A stretch of 64,000 nucleotides of DNA from Pseudomonas sp. W4I3 (GTDB taxonomy: Bacteria; Pseudomonadota; Gammaproteobacteria; Pseudomonadales; Pseudomonadaceae): assembly GCF_030816195.1 (NCBI RefSeq), contig NZ_JAUSXS010000001.1, forward strand, positions 2,317,501 to 2,381,500, in the 5' to 3' direction. The notes beneath the pieces are model-generated. The model had not been told where the DNA came from. It worked only from the letters and a program-made list of their open reading frames with translations, and did no database searches. A program made the translations under genes and the position numbers. This document shows, one piece after another, positions 26,178 through 38,082 of this stretch. Positions within the stretch are counted from its first letter, which is position 1. Each line of letters starts with the position of its first letter.

Positions 26178-27193
26178 GCCTGTTGCAGATCAAGGACCTG
26201 GAGGTGCGCTTTGCGGCGTCCGGCAGTGGCCTGTTCGGGTTGACCAAGCAGTGGGTGAGGGCGGTGAACGGGGTTTCGCTGAACCTGGCGGCGGGGGAAA
26301 CCCTTGGGCTGGTGGGCGAGTCCGGCAGCGGTAAAAGCACCTTGGGCCGGGCGATTTTGCACCTGAACCCGATCAGCGCCGGGCAGGTGTTGTTTGATGG
26401 TGTCGACATGGCTCAGGGCAGCGCCATTGATATTGCGCGGTTGCGCCAGGAAACCGCGATGATTTTCCAGGACCCGTATGCGGCCCTGAACCCACGTCAC
26501 ACTGTCGGCGAAACCCTGGCCGAAGTGTTGCGCGTGCAGCGCAAGGTCGCGCCGCAACATATCCGCGCCCGTGTCGATGAGCTGCTCGAGCTGGTTGGCC
26601 TGCGGCCTGAATTCGCCTCGCGCAAGCCGGGCTCCCTCAGCGGCGGTCAGTGCCAGCGCGTGGGGATTGCCCGAGCGCTGGCGGTGGAGCCGCGCTTGAT
26701 CGTCGCCGACGAGTGCGTGGCCGCGTTGGATGTGTCGATCCAGGGCCAGATCATCAACCTGCTGCTGGAACTGCAACAGCGCATGAACCTGGCCATCCTG
26801 TTTATTGCCCATGACCTGGCCATCGTGCGCCGCCTGTGCGACCGCGTGGCGGTGATGTACCTGGGCAGCATCGTCGAGGAAGGGCCGGTGGAGGCGGTGT
26901 TCACCGCACCGCGTCATCCGTATACGGCGGCGTTGATCCAGGCGATTCCGCAGATCGACCCGCATCGTCCGTTACCTGCGCAGCCGCTGCCCGGCGAGCC
27001 GCCCAGCCCACTGAATTTGCCCAGCGGGTGCGCGTTTCACCCACGCTGCCAGTATGCCCAAGCCATGTGCTCCGAGGTGTTGCCGCCCACACATTCATTG
27101 CACGAGCATCGATACAGTTGCGTGCTTGAACAACCGTTGACCCTTCCTGCCCATCATGAACAAGGAGTTATGACATGCAATCGCGCCATCTGA
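26174..27193 (+). CDS. peptide ABC transporter ATP-binding protein (DppF-like)
   Basis: A 339-residue second ATPase of the transporter. Walker A is GESGSGKST near residue 49, the signature LSGGQCQRVGIARAL lies near residue 158, and Walker B is LIVADECVAALDVS. In Walker B a Cys replaces the usual Pro after Asp-Glu, as is common in this subgroup. The oligopeptide C-terminal motif FHPRCQYAQAMC is present. It overlaps the previous gene by 4 bases and the next by 19. Confidence 0.92.
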   Translation: MSLLQIKDLEVRFAASGSGLFGLTKQWVRAVNGVSLNLAAGETLGLVGESGSGKSTLGRAILHLNPISAGQVLFDGVDMAQGSAIDIARLRQETAMIFQDPYAALNPRHTVGETLAEVLRVQRKVAPQHIRARVDELLELVGLRPEFASRKPGSLSGGQCQRVGIARALAVEPRLIVADECVAALDVSIQGQIINLLLELQQRMNLAILFIAHDLAIVRRLCDRVAVMYLGSIVEEGPVEAVFTAPRHPYTAALIQAIPQIDPHRPLPAQPLPGEPPSPLNLPSGCAFHPRCQYAQAMCSEVLPPTHSLHEHRYSCVLEQPLTLPAHHEQGVMTCNRAI

Positions 27194-28689
27194 AGTTGCT
27201 CGCCGCCGCCACGCTGACCGCATGGTCCCTCACTGCCGGCCTGGCCCAGGCCGCCGGTGTGCTGACCATCGGCTGCCGAGAGGACAGCACCACCTTTGAC
27301 CCGATCAAAAGCGCGCAGAACCGCGACACCTGGGTGTTCGCCAACGTCTACGACACCCTGGTGCGCGTGGACAACCTGGGCACCAAGATGGAACCGGGTC
27401 TGGCCGAGAGTTGGGAAATTTCCAAGGACGGCCTGACCTACACCTTCAAGCTGCGCGAGGCGAAATTTTCCGACGGTTCGCCGATCACCGCCAGCGATGC
27501 GGCGTTCAGCCTGTTGCGCATCCGCGATAACAAGGCGTCGCTGTGGAGTGACCCGTTCAGCCTGATCGACACCGCCAAGGCCAGCGATGCGAAGACGCTG
27601 GTGGTCACCCTGAAAACCCCGGCGGTGGCGTTTCTCTCGCAATTGGCGTCGCCAACGGTGTCGATCCTGTCGGAAAAAGCCATGACGTCCATGGGCGAAG
27701 ACGCCTACTCGGAAAACCCGGTGACCTCCGGCGCGTTCACCGTGGACGAATGGCGCAAGGGCGACCGCGTGATCCTGAAGAAGAACCCGAACTTCTGGCA
27801 GGCCAAGAACGTCAGCCTGGATGGCGTGGAATGGGTGTCGGTCACCGACGACAACACCCGCATGCGCATGGTGCAGAACAACGAGTTGGACACGGCGATC
27901 TTTGTACCTTTCTCCCGTGTCGAGGAACTGAAGAAAGATCAGAACGTGGTGATCCATGCCGACCCGTCCACCCGTGAAGATCACCTGCTGATCAACCACG
28001 CTCACGGCCTGTTGGCCAAGCCTGAGGTGCGCGAAGCGCTGGACATGGCCATCGACAAGCAATCGTTGGTGAAGACAGCCACTTACGGTCAAGGCACCGT
28101 GGCTTATTCCTACATTCCAAAGGGCTCGCTCTACCACTACGCCAACAACCTGCAGCGCCCGTATGACCCGACTGCCGCGAAAAAACTGCTGGAGCAGGCC
28201 GGTGCCAAGGATTTGAAGCTCAACTACGTGGTCAACGCCGGCAATGAAGCCGACGAGCAGATTGCAGTGATCATCAAGGATCAACTGGCCAAGGTCGGCG
28301 TCACCGCCAACCTGCAAAAGGTTGACCCAACCCAGAGCTGGCAGATGCTGGTGGACGGTGAGTACGATATTTCGGTGATGTACTGGACCAACGACATCCT
28401 CGACCCGGACCAGAAGACCACCTTCGTGCTGGGCCACGACACCAACCAGAACTACATGACCCGCTACAAGAACGACAAGGTCAAAGCGCTGGTGGCCCAA
28501 GCCCGCATCGAGGCCGACCCGGCCAAGCGTGAGCAGATGTATGTGGAATTGCAGAAACTGGCGAAACAGGACGTGAACTGGATCGACCTGTATTACAGCC
28601 CGTACATCAACATCTCACGCAAGAATGTCAGCAACTTCCTGCAGAACCCGCTGGGTCGCTTCACCCTAGAGGAAGTGGTGAAGAACTAA
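27175..28689 (+). CDS. peptide ABC transporter substrate-binding protein (DppA-like)
   Basis: A 504-residue periplasmic binding protein of the SBP_bac_5 family. Residues 1-25 (MQSRHLKLLAAATLTAWSLT to AQA) form a signal peptide. The mature protein starts GVLTIGCREDSTTFDPIKSA and shows the family block GLAESWEISKDGLTYTFKLR near residue 75. AAGGAG precedes the ATG inside the end of the DppF-like gene. It captures the peptide imported by this system; in PipR-type loci the transporter is known to be needed for uptake of the inducing compound. Placed last in the operon and followed by a REPIN. Confidence 0.92.
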   Translation: MQSRHLKLLAAATLTAWSLTAGLAQAAGVLTIGCREDSTTFDPIKSAQNRDTWVFANVYDTLVRVDNLGTKMEPGLAESWEISKDGLTYTFKLREAKFSDGSPITASDAAFSLLRIRDNKASLWSDPFSLIDTAKASDAKTLVVTLKTPAVAFLSQLASPTVSILSEKAMTSMGEDAYSENPVTSGAFTVDEWRKGDRVILKKNPNFWQAKNVSLDGVEWVSVTDDNTRMRMVQNNELDTAIFVPFSRVEELKKDQNVVIHADPSTREDHLLINHAHGLLAKPEVREALDMAIDKQSLVKTATYGQGTVAYSYIPKGSLYHYANNLQRPYDPTAAKKLLEQAGAKDLKLNYVVNAGNEADEQIAVIIKDQLAKVGVTANLQKVDPTQSWQMLVDGEYDISVMYWTNDILDPDQKTTFVLGHDTNQNYMTRYKNDKVKALVAQARIEADPAKREQMYVELQKLAKQDVNWIDLYYSPYINISRKNVSNFLQNPLGRFTLEEVVKN

Positions 28690-28715
28690 CTTTCGCAGAA
28701 CGCTGCAATACCAAC

Positions 28716-28802
28716 GTGGGAGGGGGCTTGCTCCCGATAGCGGTGGGTCAGTCACTGTATCTGTGACTGACCCATCGCAATCGGGAGCAAGCCCCCTCCC
28801 AC
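28716..28802. repeat. [17 protein letters not shown] family (copy 2)
   Basis: Inverted arms GTGGGAGGGGGCTTGCTCCC and its complement around a GTCAGTCAC/GTGACTGAC centre. It lies between the convergent DppA-like and SDR genes and could act as a terminator for both. Confidence 0.9.
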
Positions 28803-28827
28803 ATTTTGATTTAGGTTGTGTCAGGGG

Positions 28828-29568
28828 TTATTGCGCGTCAAATGCCTGCCCATTGATGCCCGCACTGTCCGGCCCCATCAGGTACAGGTACACCGGCATG
28901 ATCTCTTCCGGTGCCGGCCGCTCCATTGGGTTTTCCCCTGGGTACGCCTGGGCCCGCATGCTGGTGCGGGTACCGCCCGGGTTGATGCTGTTGGCACGCA
29001 CTGCGGCCACATCTTCCAGTTCATCGGCCAGGGTTTGCATCAAGCCTTCGGTGGCGAATTTGGACACCCCATAGGCGCCCCAGTAGGCACGGCCTTTGCG
29101 CCCGACGCTGCTGGACGTGAACACCACCGACGCATCCTGAGACAGCTTGAGCAGCGGCAGCAAGGTGCTGGTCAGCATGAACATCGCGTTGACGTTGACG
29201 TGCATCACCCGCATGAAATTTTCGCCGGACAACTGTTCGATAGGCGTACGCGGGCCGATGATCGAGGCGTTGTGCAGCAGGCCGTCGAGGTGGCCGAACG
29301 CCTTTTCGATCATCGCCGCCAACTCATCGTATTGATGGGGCAGGGCGGTCTCCAGGTTGAACGGGATGACTACCGGTTGCGGGTGGCCGGCGGCTTCGAT
29401 TTCGTCATACACCTGGGCCAGGTTGGCTTCGGTCTTGCCCAGCAACAGCACGGTGGCGCCGTGGGCGGCGAAGGTTTTCGCCGCTGCCGCGCCGATCCCA
29501 CGGCCGGCGCCTGTTACCAAAATGATGCGGCCTTTGAGCAGTTCTGAAGGTGCAGCGTAATCAAACAT
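28828..29568 (-). CDS. YciK-family short-chain oxidoreductase
   Basis: A 246-residue SDR. The cofactor motif TGAGRGIG lies near residue 20, NAS near 90, the catalytic Ser in SSSVGRKGRAYWGAYGVSKF with Y-x3-K near residue 156. It matches the YciK group, and in P. aeruginosa a yciK-like gene also lies next to mupP and ubiG. ATG 29568 has GAGG 7 bases upstream. The substrate is not known for the family. A REPIN separates it from mupP, so it may be transcribed separately. Confidence 0.85.
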   Translation of the reverse strand: MFDYAAPSELLKGRIILVTGAGRGIGAAAAKTFAAHGATVLLLGKTEANLAQVYDEIEAAGHPQPVVIPFNLETALPHQYDELAAMIEKAFGHLDGLLHNASIIGPRTPIEQLSGENFMRVMHVNVNAMFMLTSTLLPLLKLSQDASVVFTSSSVGRKGRAYWGAYGVSKFATEGLMQTLADELEDVAAVRANSINPGGTRTSMRAQAYPGENPMERPAPEEIMPVYLYLMGPDSAGINGQAFDAQ

Positions 29569-29627
29569 AAATAGCCTCGACAAAATTCAGTATGTGGCTA
29601 AAACCCAAACAGTACACAAATCCAAAT

Positions 29628-29715
29628 GTGGGAGGGGGCTTGCTCCCGATAGCTGAGGGTCAGTCACTGTATGTATTGACTGGCCCACTGCTATCGGGAG
29701 CAAGCCCCCTCCCAC
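29628..29715. repeat. [17 protein letters not shown] family (copy 3)
   Basis: Arms as in the copy at 28716, with a centre containing GTCAGTCAC. It lies between the co-directional mupP and SDR genes and may lower read-through or stabilise the upstream mRNA. Confidence 0.9.
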
Positions 29716-29753
29716 ATTTTGGATTTTCATCGGTCAGCGGGATCGGTGAGCGA

Positions 29754-30425
29754 TCAGCAACTGCACAGTGCGTTGTCCAGCACCTTGCGCAGTTCCAGCG
29801 GATGGTCCACCACCACATCCGCGCCCCAGTGACGAGGATTGTCGTCCGGGTGAATGTAGCCGTAGGTCACCGCCGCCGTGCGCGTACCGGCATCGCGACC
29901 GGACTCGATGTCACGCAGGTCATCGCCCACGAAAAGCACGCTGGCCGGGTCCAGGTCGAGCATCTTGCACGCCAGGAGCATCGGTTCCGGGTCCGGCTTG
30001 CTGTTTTTCACGTGGTCCGGGCAGATCAGCACGGCCGAGCGCTCGGCCAGGCCCAGTCGCTGCATGATCGGCTCGGCAAAGCGCACCGGCTTGTTGGTGA
30101 CCACGCCCCAGATCAGCTTGGCTTTCTCGATGTCTTCCAACAGTTCGGCCATGCCGTCGAACAGCTTGCTGTGGACCGCGCAGTCCTTGAGGTAGCGCTC
30201 GAGGAACTCCTGGCGCAGTTCCTCAAAGCCTGGCGACTCCGGGTCCATCGAAAAGGTCACGGCAACCATCGCGCGCGCGCCACCGGAGATTTCGTCGCGA
30301 ATGTGCTGCGGGTTGACCGGTGCCAGGCCGCGGTCGGCGCGCATGGCCTGGCAGATGGCGATAAAGTCCGGCGCGGTGTCCAGCAGGGTACCGTCCATAT
30401 CGAAGAGAACCGCTCGCAACTTCAC
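29754..30425 (-). CDS. mupP: N-acetylmuramic acid 6-phosphate phosphatase MupP
   Basis: A 223-residue HAD hydrolase resembling phosphoglycolate phosphatase. HAD motif I is [14 protein letters not shown] at residues 8-21, motif II is VVTNKP, and motif IV is [15 protein letters not shown] near residue 167. In Pseudomonas the gene directly after ubiG is MupP, which dephosphorylates MurNAc-6P in the cell-wall recycling route that bypasses de novo UDP-MurNAc synthesis and affects fosfomycin sensitivity. It starts with GTG 4 bases after the ubiG stop, with its GAGGAG site overlapping that stop, so the two are coupled. Confidence 0.88.
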   Translation of the reverse strand: MKLRAVLFDMDGTLLDTAPDFIAICQAMRADRGLAPVNPQHIRDEISGGARAMVAVTFSMDPESPGFEELRQEFLERYLKDCAVHSKLFDGMAELLEDIEKAKLIWGVVTNKPVRFAEPIMQRLGLAERSAVLICPDHVKNSKPDPEPMLLACKMLDLDPASVLFVGDDLRDIESGRDAGTRTAAVTYGYIHPDDNPRHWGADVVVDHPLELRKVLDNALCSC

Positions 30426-30429
30426 AGGC

Positions 30430-31129
30430 TTACTCCTCGCGCAGGGTCTGGATCATGTAGTTGACGTCAACATCGTTGGCCAGCTTGTAGTGCTTGGTCA
30501 GCGGGTTGTAGGTCAGGCCGATGATGTCTTTGACGGTGAGGCCGGCCTGACGGCTCCAGGCACCCAGCTCGGAGGGGCGGATGAATTTCTTGAAGTCGTG
30601 GGTGCCACGCGGCAGCAGCTTCATGATGTATTCGGCGCCGATGATCGCGAACAGGTAAGCCTTGGGATTGCGGTTGATGGTGGAGAAGAACACCTGGCCG
30701 CCTGGCTTGACCATGCGAAAGCAAGCGCGAATCACCGAGGACGGGTCCGGCACGTGCTCGAGCATTTCCAGGCAGGTGACCACGTCGAATTGCTCGGGCA
30801 TTTCCTCGGCCAGGGCTTCGGCGGTGATCTGGCGGTATTCGACGCTCACGCCGGATTCCAGCTGGTGCAGCTGGGCCACGGCCAGCGGCGCTTCGCCCAT
30901 GTCGATGCCCATCACGGTGGCGCCGCGCAGGGCCATGGCTTCGCTGAGGATGCCGCCGCCGCAACCCCACATCCAGGACCTTTTTGCCGGCCAGGTTGAC
31001 GCGTTCATCAATCCAGTTGACCCGCAGCGGGTTGATGTCGTGCAGGGGCTTGAACTCGCTTTCACGGTCCCACCAGCGGTGGGCCAGGGCTTCGAATTTG
31101 GCGATTTCGGCGTGGTCGACGTTGCTCAT
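30430..31129 (-). pseudogene. ubiG: ubiG, ubiquinone biosynthesis O-methyltransferase, single-base frameshift
   Basis: UbiG performs the two O-methylations in ubiquinone synthesis. The first part, from ATG 31129 (AGAGGA before it), reads [20 protein letters not shown] to GKKVLDVG; the rest, in another frame, continues [19 protein letters not shown] to the C-terminus LREE. The switch lies at CCCC 30965-30968 (GGGG on the coding strand). With three G the SAM-binding motif I DVGCGGG would be intact. Everything else looks complete, and aerobic pseudomonads need ubiquinone, so a sequencing or assembly error is more likely than real loss. Confidence 0.85.
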
Positions 31130-31193
31130 GGTGAATCCTCTGAATCTGATAAGTCGGTTTGTCGCGGCTGAACGCACCGGTTCAGCCGCGGCG

Positions 31194-32525
31194 TTATTCG
31201 CTGTGCCCGCTGATGCGTTGGCCCCAGGCAATGGCCGTGGCGGTCAACTGGGGTTCGTCCATGCGGGTCAATTGTCGGTCGTCGAGCAGTTGCTTGCCGG
31301 CGACCCACAGGTGTTTCACGCAGTCACGTCCGGTGGCATAGATAAGTTGTGAGACCGGATCGTAGATCGGTTGTTGCGCCAGGCCGGAAAGATCAAACGC
31401 CACGATGTCCGCAGCTTTACCCACTTCCAGTGAGCCAATCTGGTGTTCCAGGCCCATGGCCCTGGCCCCGTTGAGCGTCGCCATGCGCAGTGCGCGGTGG
31501 GCATCCAGTGCAGTCGCCGAACCTGCGACCGCCTTGGCCAGCATCGCCGCCGTGCGGGTTTCGCCGAGCAGGTCCAGGTCATTGTTGCTGGCGGCGCCGT
31601 CGGTGCCGATGGCCACATTGACGCCAGCCTGCCACAAGCGCTCCACCGGGCAAAAGCCGCTGGCCAGTTTCAGGTTCGATTCCGGGCAATGAATGACGCT
31701 GGTGTTGCTTTCTACCAGCAAAGCCAGGTCATCCTCGCTGATTTGGGTCATATGAACGGCCTGGAAGCGCGGCCCCAGCAAGCCAAGGCGACCGAGGCGG
31801 GCCAATGGCCGCTCGCCGGTCTGTTCCACGGCTTGCTGCACTTCGAAGGCGGTTTCGTGTACGTGCATATGAATTGCAGCGTCCAGCTCTTCGGCGATGA
31901 TCCGGATCTTTTCCAGGTTGTCATCGTTCACGGTGTAAGGCGCGTGGGGGCCGAAGGTGATCTTGATGCGGGGATGATGCTTGAGGTCGCCGAACAACTC
32001 GATGCCCTGACGAATCGCCTCATCGGCGCTGCTGGCGCCGGGAATCGGGAAGTCGAGGATCGGAATGGCGATCTGCGCGCGCATGCCGCTTTTATGCACG
32101 CAATCGCTGGCGACCTTGGGGTAGAAATACATGTCGGAAAAGCAGGTGATGCCGCCCTTGAGCTGCTCGGCAATGGCCAGATCGGTGCCGTCGCGCACGA
32201 ACGCTTCATCGACCCACTTGGCCTCGGCGGGCCAGATGTGTTTTTCCAGCCAGGTCATCAGCGGCAGGTCATCGGCCAGGCCCCGAAACAGGCTCATCGC
32301 CGCATGCCCGTGGGCGTTGATCAGGCCTGGGCTGAGCAACATGCCGGGCAGCTCGCGCACTTCGCTGGCTTCCAGTTTGAGCGCCGCCGCCCGTGGCCCG
32401 ATAAACACGATGCAGCCGTCGCGGATACCCAGGCCATGCTCTTTAAGCACTACGCCAGCGGGTTCGACGGGGACCAGCCAGGTCGGCAGGAGCAATAAGT
32501 CGAGCGGGGCGGCAGTGGGCGTCAT
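31194..32525 (-). CDS. mtaD: 5-methylthioadenosine / S-adenosylhomocysteine deaminase
   Basis: A 443-residue amidohydrolase of the TRZ/ATZ group. Metal-binding NAHGHAAMS lies near residue 70, with His and Glu positions in [11 protein letters not shown] near residue 218 and the Asp in [17 protein letters not shown] near residue 305. In P. aeruginosa the orthologue at this site (PA3170) deaminates methylthioadenosine to methylthioinosine in the methionine salvage route. It is divergent from mtnA, another salvage gene. AGGAAG lies before the ATG. Confidence 0.9.
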   Translation of the reverse strand: MTPTAAPLDLLLLPTWLVPVEPAGVVLKEHGLGIRDGCIVFIGPRAAALKLEASEVRELPGMLLSPGLINAHGHAAMSLFRGLADDLPLMTWLEKHIWPAEAKWVDEAFVRDGTDLAIAEQLKGGITCFSDMYFYPKVASDCVHKSGMRAQIAIPILDFPIPGASSADEAIRQGIELFGDLKHHPRIKITFGPHAPYTVNDDNLEKIRIIAEELDAAIHMHVHETAFEVQQAVEQTGERPLARLGRLGLLGPRFQAVHMTQISEDDLALLVESNTSVIHCPESNLKLASGFCPVERLWQAGVNVAIGTDGAASNNDLDLLGETRTAAMLAKAVAGSATALDAHRALRMATLNGARAMGLEHQIGSLEVGKAADIVAFDLSGLAQQPIYDPVSQLIYATGRDCVKHLWVAGKQLLDDRQLTRMDEPQLTATAIAWGQRISGHSE

Positions 32526-32634
32526 CGCAGGCTTCTTCCTGGGCAGCTATAAAAGAAGGGCGAAGTATACCCGAGCGTCCTGGCTGGCGGATCGCTATAA
32601 TCGGCGGCTTTTGTTCATGAGTACGGGGTAAGGG

Positions 32635-33706
32635 ATGCGCGATCGACTGTTGGCTGCAGAGAAGGTGAAGGCCATCGAGTGGCGTGATGGCGTGCTGCAC
32701 CTGCTCGATCAGCGCGCGCTGCCGTCTCGGGAAAGCTGGGTGGTCTGCTCGACCGCAGGCGAGGTGGCTGCCGCCATTCGCTCGATGGTGGTGCGCGGCG
32801 CGTCAGCCATCGGCATCAGCGCCGCCTATGGCCTGGTGTTGGCTGCCCGCGAGCGCATGGCTGAAGGCGGCGACTGGCAAGCGGCGTGGGAAGAAGACTA
32901 CGCATTGCTGGCCGATAGCCGTCCCACTGCCGCGAACCTGTTCTGGGCGCTCAAGTGCATGCGCGAACCGCCTCGACCGTCTGAAGCCGCACGCCGATCC
33001 GTTGGCGGTGCTGGAAGCAGAAGCCATCGCCATCCACGAAAGTGACCGCGAAGCCAACGTCGTCATGGCCCAGTTGGGCATGGAGCGGATTCGCAAGCAT
33101 CAAGGCAATGCCCAGGCGATCCTCACGCATGGCAACGCCGGTGCATTGGCCACGGGTGGTGTCGGCACGGCCCTCGGGGTGATTCGCGCGGCGTTTCTGG
33201 AAGGGCTGGTCGAGCAGGTCTATGCCAACGAAACCCGTCCCTGGCTGCAAGGCTCGCGCCTGACGGCGTGGGAACTGGCGGGCGAGGGTATCCCGGTGAC
33301 GGTGAATGCCGACTCCGCCGGAGCGCATATCCTCAAGACCAAAGGCGTGACCTGGGTGATAGTGGGCGCTGACTGCATCGCGGCCAATGGCGACGTGATC
33401 AGCAAGATCGGTACGTATCAGTTGGCGGTGTGCGCGATGCATCACGGCGTACGCTTTATGGTGGTGGCGTCGAGTTCGACCCTCGATCTGATGATGGCCA
33501 CTGGCGATGATGTCGCCCTGGAAGAGCGTGATGTGGGTGAGTTGCTGGAGGTTAATGGTCAGCAGTTGGAGGCGCAGGCCTTCAATCCGGTTTTCGATGT
33601 CACCCCGGCCGACCTGATTGATGTGATCGTTACCGAGAAAGGCGTGGTGGAGCGGCCGGATGCGGCCAAGCTGGCCAGGTTGATGTGCCGTAAGCGGCTG
33701 CATTGA
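32635..33706 (+). pseudogene. mtnA: mtnA, methylthioribose-1-phosphate isomerase, single-base frameshift
   Basis: MtnA isomerises methylthioribose 1-phosphate to methylthioribulose 1-phosphate in methionine salvage. The first frame (32635 on, TAAGGG before the ATG) reads [19 protein letters not shown] to [10 protein letters not shown]. The second frame resumes with [19 protein letters not shown] and runs to the normal C-terminus, including [13 protein letters not shown] and [12 protein letters not shown]. The switch lies in GAACC at about 32966-32969, where one A or one C is extra. Both halves are otherwise intact, so sequence error is likely. Confidence 0.85.
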
Positions 33707-33730
33707 GGGTTGTGGTGTCTGTTAAATAGC

Positions 33731-33803
33731 TATCGGGAGCAAGCCCCCTCCCACAGTTGATTTGTGACCACATTCAACGTGTGGGAGGGGGCTTGCTCCC
33801 GAT
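33731..33803. repeat. two REP elements in outward-reversed order
   Basis: Here the arm order is opposite to the other REPINs: the CCCCCTCCCAC arm (33731-33754) comes first and GTGGGAGGGGG (33781-33803) second, with about 27 bases between. This resembles two neighbouring REPINs that lost their outer halves. It lies just after mtnA. Confidence 0.8.
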
Positions 33804-34130
33804 TGGCCCTTGAAGTCAATAAATCTTCCAGATTTACCCTCAAAAAATAGCACCACCCCACCTCTGAGCCTCTCTCGTCCCCCTCAAGCCTGTCATTCAT
33901 CAAATTACTAGCCTCCATGCGCATCAGGGGGATAGGTGCGTGGCGGCGATTGTGATAACATCCGGCGGTTTCCAGGACCGCCCCGAGGGGTTGTCCATAA
34001 CGTGCAGATCCGTGTCATAACTCGTTGATTTGTCGTAAGTCGTTGTCAGGCACCGTGCCGGCAGCGGCGAGCTTCGTTCGTCCCATATGGATGTGACGAG
34101 GTTTCACCCGAAAAAGGAATCAGGCTTCTC
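33804..34130 (+). promoter_or_regulatory. gyrA upstream region
   Basis: This 327-base stretch has no gene. It holds a hairpin GGCGGT/ACCGCC (33964-33982) followed by CCCGAGGGG, and the ribosome binding site AAGGA shortly before the gyrA ATG. The gyrA promoter must lie here, but I cannot fix -35 and -10 boxes with confidence. Confidence 0.4.
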
Positions 34131-36785
<2,655 letters not shown>

Positions 36786-36796
36786 GCGGGCACACA

Positions 36797-36829
36797 GGGG
36801 GCGGATGAAGATTCGCCCCCTTGTTGTTT
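36797..36829 (+). terminator. gyrA rho-independent terminator
   Basis: GGGGGCG (36797-36803) and CGCCCCC (36814-36820) form a strong stem followed by TTGTTGTTT, 11 bases after the gyrA stop. Confidence 0.85.
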
Positions 36830-36858
36830 GTCCCCTTGGAAATAACAACGCCGCCCCT

Positions 36859-36956
36859 GTAGGAGCGAGCTTGCTCGCGAAAATCGCCAACGATAACGCG
36901 GGCTACCTGATACGCCCTTGTGCTCTCGGGTTTTTCGCGAGCAAGCTCGCTCCTAC
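36859..36956. repeat. REPIN, GTAGGAGCGAGC family (copy 3)
   Basis: Same arms and centre type as the copies at 7080 and 20423. It lies between gyrA and serC and ends about 40 bases before the serC start. Confidence 0.9.
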
Positions 36957-36996
36957 AGTGTTTGATTTCAGTCCCACCAGATCAGAGAGATTGGAT

Positions 36997-38082
36997 GTGA
37001 GCAAGAGAGCCTATAACTTCTGTGCCGGTCCCGCGGCGCTTCCTGAAGCAGTCCTGCAGCGCGCGCAGACTGAACTCCTCGACTGGCATGGAAAAGGCCT
37101 CTCCGTGATGGAAATGAGCCATCGCAGCGATGAGTTCGTGTCCATCGCCACCAAGGCCGAGCAGGACCTGCGCGACTTGCTGGGCATCCCTTCCAACTAC
37201 AAAGTGCTGTTCCTGCAGGGCGGCGCGAGCCAGCAGTTCGCCCAGATCCCGTTGAATCTGCTGCCGGAAGGCGGCACGGCGGACTATATCGATACCGGTA
37301 TCTGGGGTCAGAAGGCCATTGAAGAAGCCTCCCGCTACGGCCATGTCAACGTGGCGGGCACCGCCAAGCCTTATGACTACTTCGCCATTCCCGGTCAGAA
37401 CGAATGGAAGTTGTCGAAGGACGCGGCTTACGTGCACTACGTCGCCAACGAAACCATCGGTGGCCTGCAATTCGATTGGGTGCCGCAAGTCGGCGACGTG
37501 CCGCTGGTGTGCGACATGTCTTCGGACATCCTCTCGCGCCCGATCGATGTGTCCAAATACGGCATGATCTACGCCGGTGCGCAGAAAAACATCGGCCCGA
37601 GCGGCATTTTGGTCAACATCATCCGCGAAGACCTGCTGGGCCGTGCCCGTTCGGTGTGCCCGACCATGCTCAACTACAAGGTCGCGGCTGATAATGGCTC
37701 GATGTACAACACCCCGCCGGCGTTCGCCTGGTACCTGTCGGGCCTGGTGTTCGAATGGCTCAAGGAGCAGGGCGGCGTGGCTGCCATGGGCAAGCTCAAC
37801 GAAGTTAAAAAACGCACGCTGTATGACTTCATCGACGCCAGCGGCCTGTACAGCAACCCGATCAACCTCAGCGACCGCTCGTGGATGAACGTGCCGTTCC
37901 GCCTGGCTGACGACCGCCTGGACAAACCCTTCCTGGCCGGCGCCGACGAGCGTGGCCTGCTGAACCTCAAGGGCCACCGTTCGGTCGGCGGCATGCGCGC
38001 CTCCATCTATAACGCTGTCGACATCCACGCGATCAACGCGCTGGTTGCCTACATGGCAGAGTTCGAAAAGGAACACGGCTAA
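36997..38082 (+). CDS. serC: phosphoserine aminotransferase
   Basis: A 361-residue PLP enzyme that makes 3-phosphoserine in serine synthesis and acts in pyridoxine synthesis. The start is GTG 36997, giving (M)SKRAYNFCAGPAALPEAVLQ as in the family. MEMSHRS lies near residue 40, FLQGGASQQFAQIP near 72, and the Schiff-base Lys in YAGAQKNIGPSG near 197. An AGAGAG site precedes it. The stop shares its last base with the pheA ATG, so the two are coupled at the head of an aromatic amino acid operon. Confidence 0.97.
   Translation: MSKRAYNFCAGPAALPEAVLQRAQTELLDWHGKGLSVMEMSHRSDEFVSIATKAEQDLRDLLGIPSNYKVLFLQGGASQQFAQIPLNLLPEGGTADYIDTGIWGQKAIEEASRYGHVNVAGTAKPYDYFAIPGQNEWKLSKDAAYVHYVANETIGGLQFDWVPQVGDVPLVCDMSSDILSRPIDVSKYGMIYAGAQKNIGPSGILVNIIREDLLGRARSVCPTMLNYKVAADNGSMYNTPPAFAWYLSGLVFEWLKEQGGVAAMGKLNEVKKRTLYDFIDASGLYSNPINLSDRSWMNVPFRLADDRLDKPFLAGADERGLLNLKGHRSVGGMRASIYNAVDIHAINALVAYMAEFEKEHG

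Noticed and set aside
28716..29715. The two close REPINs as a CRISPR array or composite transposon ends
   Set aside because: They are inverted-arm REPINs of a family found elsewhere in the window; there are no regular direct repeats with spacers and no transposase between them.
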